From positions 1 through 64,000 of the forward strand of contig JADFUC010002232.1 in NCBI GenBank assembly GCA_019722365.1: 64,000 nucleotides of DNA. The letters run 5' to 3'. This document shows positions 62,086-64,000 of the stretch, in pieces (position 1 is the first letter of the stretch; each line of letters begins with the position of its first letter). The notes under the pieces were generated by a model, which made no database searches, had not been told where the DNA came from, and saw only the letters and a program-made list of their open reading frames with translations. Both the position numbers and the translations under genes were made by a program. This DNA is from Lithospermum erythrorhizon. Taxonomy: Eukaryota; Streptophyta; Magnoliopsida; Boraginales; Boraginaceae.

Positions 62086-64000
62086 CATTCTTTAAATAAA
62101 GGAGTAATCTTTTTGGGGATATATTTAAGTGATAGAGCTAATAATCTCTTAGTGATCTTAATATTTAGATGGTTTTGAATGTGGCAATCTGGGTGGCGTT
62201 TGGTTTCTTCATTAATGCCCATTAGTCATTTAGTTGGTGCATTTAAGTGATAAATCTCAACGCATTTTCGAAGATGTTGGGATAGTGACATTCTTTCATT
62301 AATTCCAATTAATTTGTGCATAGTAACATTCATATCAAAATAAGTTGTTGTTAAATTTTGAATGTGGCGAAACCGTGACATTTTGTGCTTGATGTGGCGT
62401 GTCTGTGACGTGGTTTTCATATTTACTTCCAATTAATTTCGTGCAGAGTAAAAGCTGGTCCTTAATAAATAACATTGACTGGTAGAATTTTTGAATGTGG
62501 TGAAGCTTGATGGCGTTTTGTACATACTTTTGGCATTTGTTTGTCGTGTTGGTTTCAATTCAGTGCATCTGTTTTCACAAAATATTTTCATCTAATTTGT
62601 CTAAATTAAAGATCTTTGATCAAATCTTTTAAGCAGGAAAGAGTATCTTTGGTAGAGAACACTGACTTTGCAGTAGAACCATGTAGTGGTAATATGTTAT
62701 ACTTTAATTGACATTATGTGTGTGTCATATGATACCATTTTGTTAATTGATTTAATATAATTGCCTTATTGATAGGACATACGGGGTTTTTGTTCGTGCT
62801 CAGTCATCGTTATTAGTCCGAGGAAATTGTGAACTCAAAGTCAATAACCTCACATATCCAGTGAAGATTGAAATGGAAAACATGAGGATAATGAAGAACG
62901 CTGCATTCTTGGGATGAGCAACCCAGTTTATACAGCCAGTAGATAATTGAGGATACTCGTTTCTCCGTGGAAACTTCATAGCAAATTGCATTTAGATTCA
63001 TCATATTTGGTTTCGATGGATCTTGGAGAACGAATAATTTCTATTTGGTTTATTGAATAAATGTTTTATTAGATGAGGATTTGCGTTTCTAATTTTGACT
63101 TCTTGTGTTGTATTGTTATTTATAAAAATGTCAAATAAATGCTGGCGTTTGTTTCTTCTAATACTAATCATTGACAAGCATGTAATCTGTGGCGTTCTTT
63201 CTATAGCTACCAAATCGCGACAGCATTTACTTATCTCATTATAATTTATTTTTTATTTATTTTATTTTTGCAAGTATGGCCTCTTTGTGACGTTAAACAT
63301 TTAGCGGCTATTTTCTCACAACATTTTCTTATCTCGTATAATTATTTTTTTTTTTTTTTTGGCATGGCGTCTGTGACGTTAAAAATGTAACGACTTGTAG
63401 CTGAATAGCCAGTGCGTCAGAGGTTGGGAATCAATCGCAGCGTCGATGGATGAAGCAGATTCACGAACCCACTGTCCCGCCAAGCAGACCAGCAAACAAT
63501 ATACAACGGACAGGCAGTTTTTAGAAAAAATCCATTGTGGTGTTCTAACCCACGCTTGTGACATACAACAAATATGTAAATATCTGCAACAGCTAATTAC
63601 GAAATCGATGCAACCAAAAGCGGACATGGACACAATCCAAAGAGGCTCGCCCAAATTTGTGAGGGATCTACTTTAGTCGGCGCTAGGCTCTAAGGCCACG
63701 ATCGCTCGAACAAGCTCGAAAAATGCTACAACACCACACATCAGCACAACTGGCCAGAAATGGCCCATAAGCGAATAGGGTGCTGAGTGAATGTATCACC
63801 AGAAGTCGCTGTGTGTACTATAAAATCATTATTTATGTTTACTTCTTAGATGATGCAGATAAATGTATTTTCGAGCCATAAATGGAGCTATATCATTAAT
63901 ATGAGTTAGTTATCATGCTTTTTCATAATGTATTTATAATAATGCGAATCATTCTTATGTTCGTTAGATTCATAAAATCAATCAACTATTAAAACAACTA
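62086..64000. other. Terminal region, AT-rich, no gene seen
   Basis: It holds scattered GTGGCGTTT and GTGACGTTAAA words and the duplication at 63216-63394. The frame 63446-63676 (76 codons) ends MDTIQRGSPKFVRDLL and has no recognised family, so I leave it uncalled. Confidence 0.4.
63216..63394. repeat. Two-unit tandem repeat
   Basis: Two units of about 90 bp each run from GCGACAGCATTTACTTATCTC or CACAACATTTTCTTATCTC, through a T-rich stretch, to TGTGACGTTAAA. The second unit has a longer oligo-T. Confidence 0.75.

Noticed and set aside
63446..63676. A possible small gene of 76 codons near the window end
   Set aside because: No family resemblance, no splice or promoter support, and the opposite strand is open over the same bases.

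Overview
This is plant nuclear DNA, probably from a eudicot. One spliced gene reads clearly as RNA-DEPENDENT RNA POLYMERASE 2 (RDR2), the enzyme that starts 24-nt siRNA production for RNA-directed DNA methylation. A second small spliced gene belongs to an uncharacterised plant family. Most of the rest is decayed LTR retrotransposon sequence. I see no organellar or bacterial DNA, CRISPR array, tRNA gene or functional rRNA gene.

Layout. 0.6-1.25 kb: a Cassandra-type TRIM whose LTRs carry 5S-rRNA-derived sequence. 2.5-10.8 kb: a Ty3/gypsy element (GYP1, minus strand) with about 2.6-kb LTRs, gag, protease and reverse transcriptase remnants, and most of RNase H and the integrase missing. 11.2-13.9 kb: copia-type LTRs in inverted and direct arrangement. 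15.4-19.8 kb: RDR2 (plus, four exons), with one lesion at the end of exon 3. 20.0-21.4 kb: a foldback element with two arrays of ~27-bp repeats facing each other. 22.6-23.5 kb: the small gene (minus, three exons). 25.1-26.0 kb: an ABCG half-transporter pseudogene. 26.7-29.3 kb: Ty1/copia pol remnant (minus). 29.3-36.6 kb: an LTR element with no recognisable proteins (LARD-like copy A, minus). 38.8-39.9 kb: a truncated GYP1-family LTR (plus). 39.9-44.8 kb: LARD-like copy B in the opposite orientation. 44.8-45.1 kb: copia gag remnant (minus). 49.7-61.1 kb: a second gypsy element (GYP2, minus) with gag, RT and integrase fragments, next to a third partial LTR of its family. The last 3 kb holds an LTR-like end and AT-rich tandem repeats.

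How the parts relate. RDR2 acts in the pathway that silences elements like those around it. The foldback element begins about 255 bp after the RDR2 stop codon, so read-through transcripts could fold into long hairpins; that is inference. The retroelement reading frames are broken by many small indels while the RDR2 exons are almost clean. The repeats may therefore be old, or the consensus may be poor in repeats. The single RDR2 lesion should be judged with that in mind.
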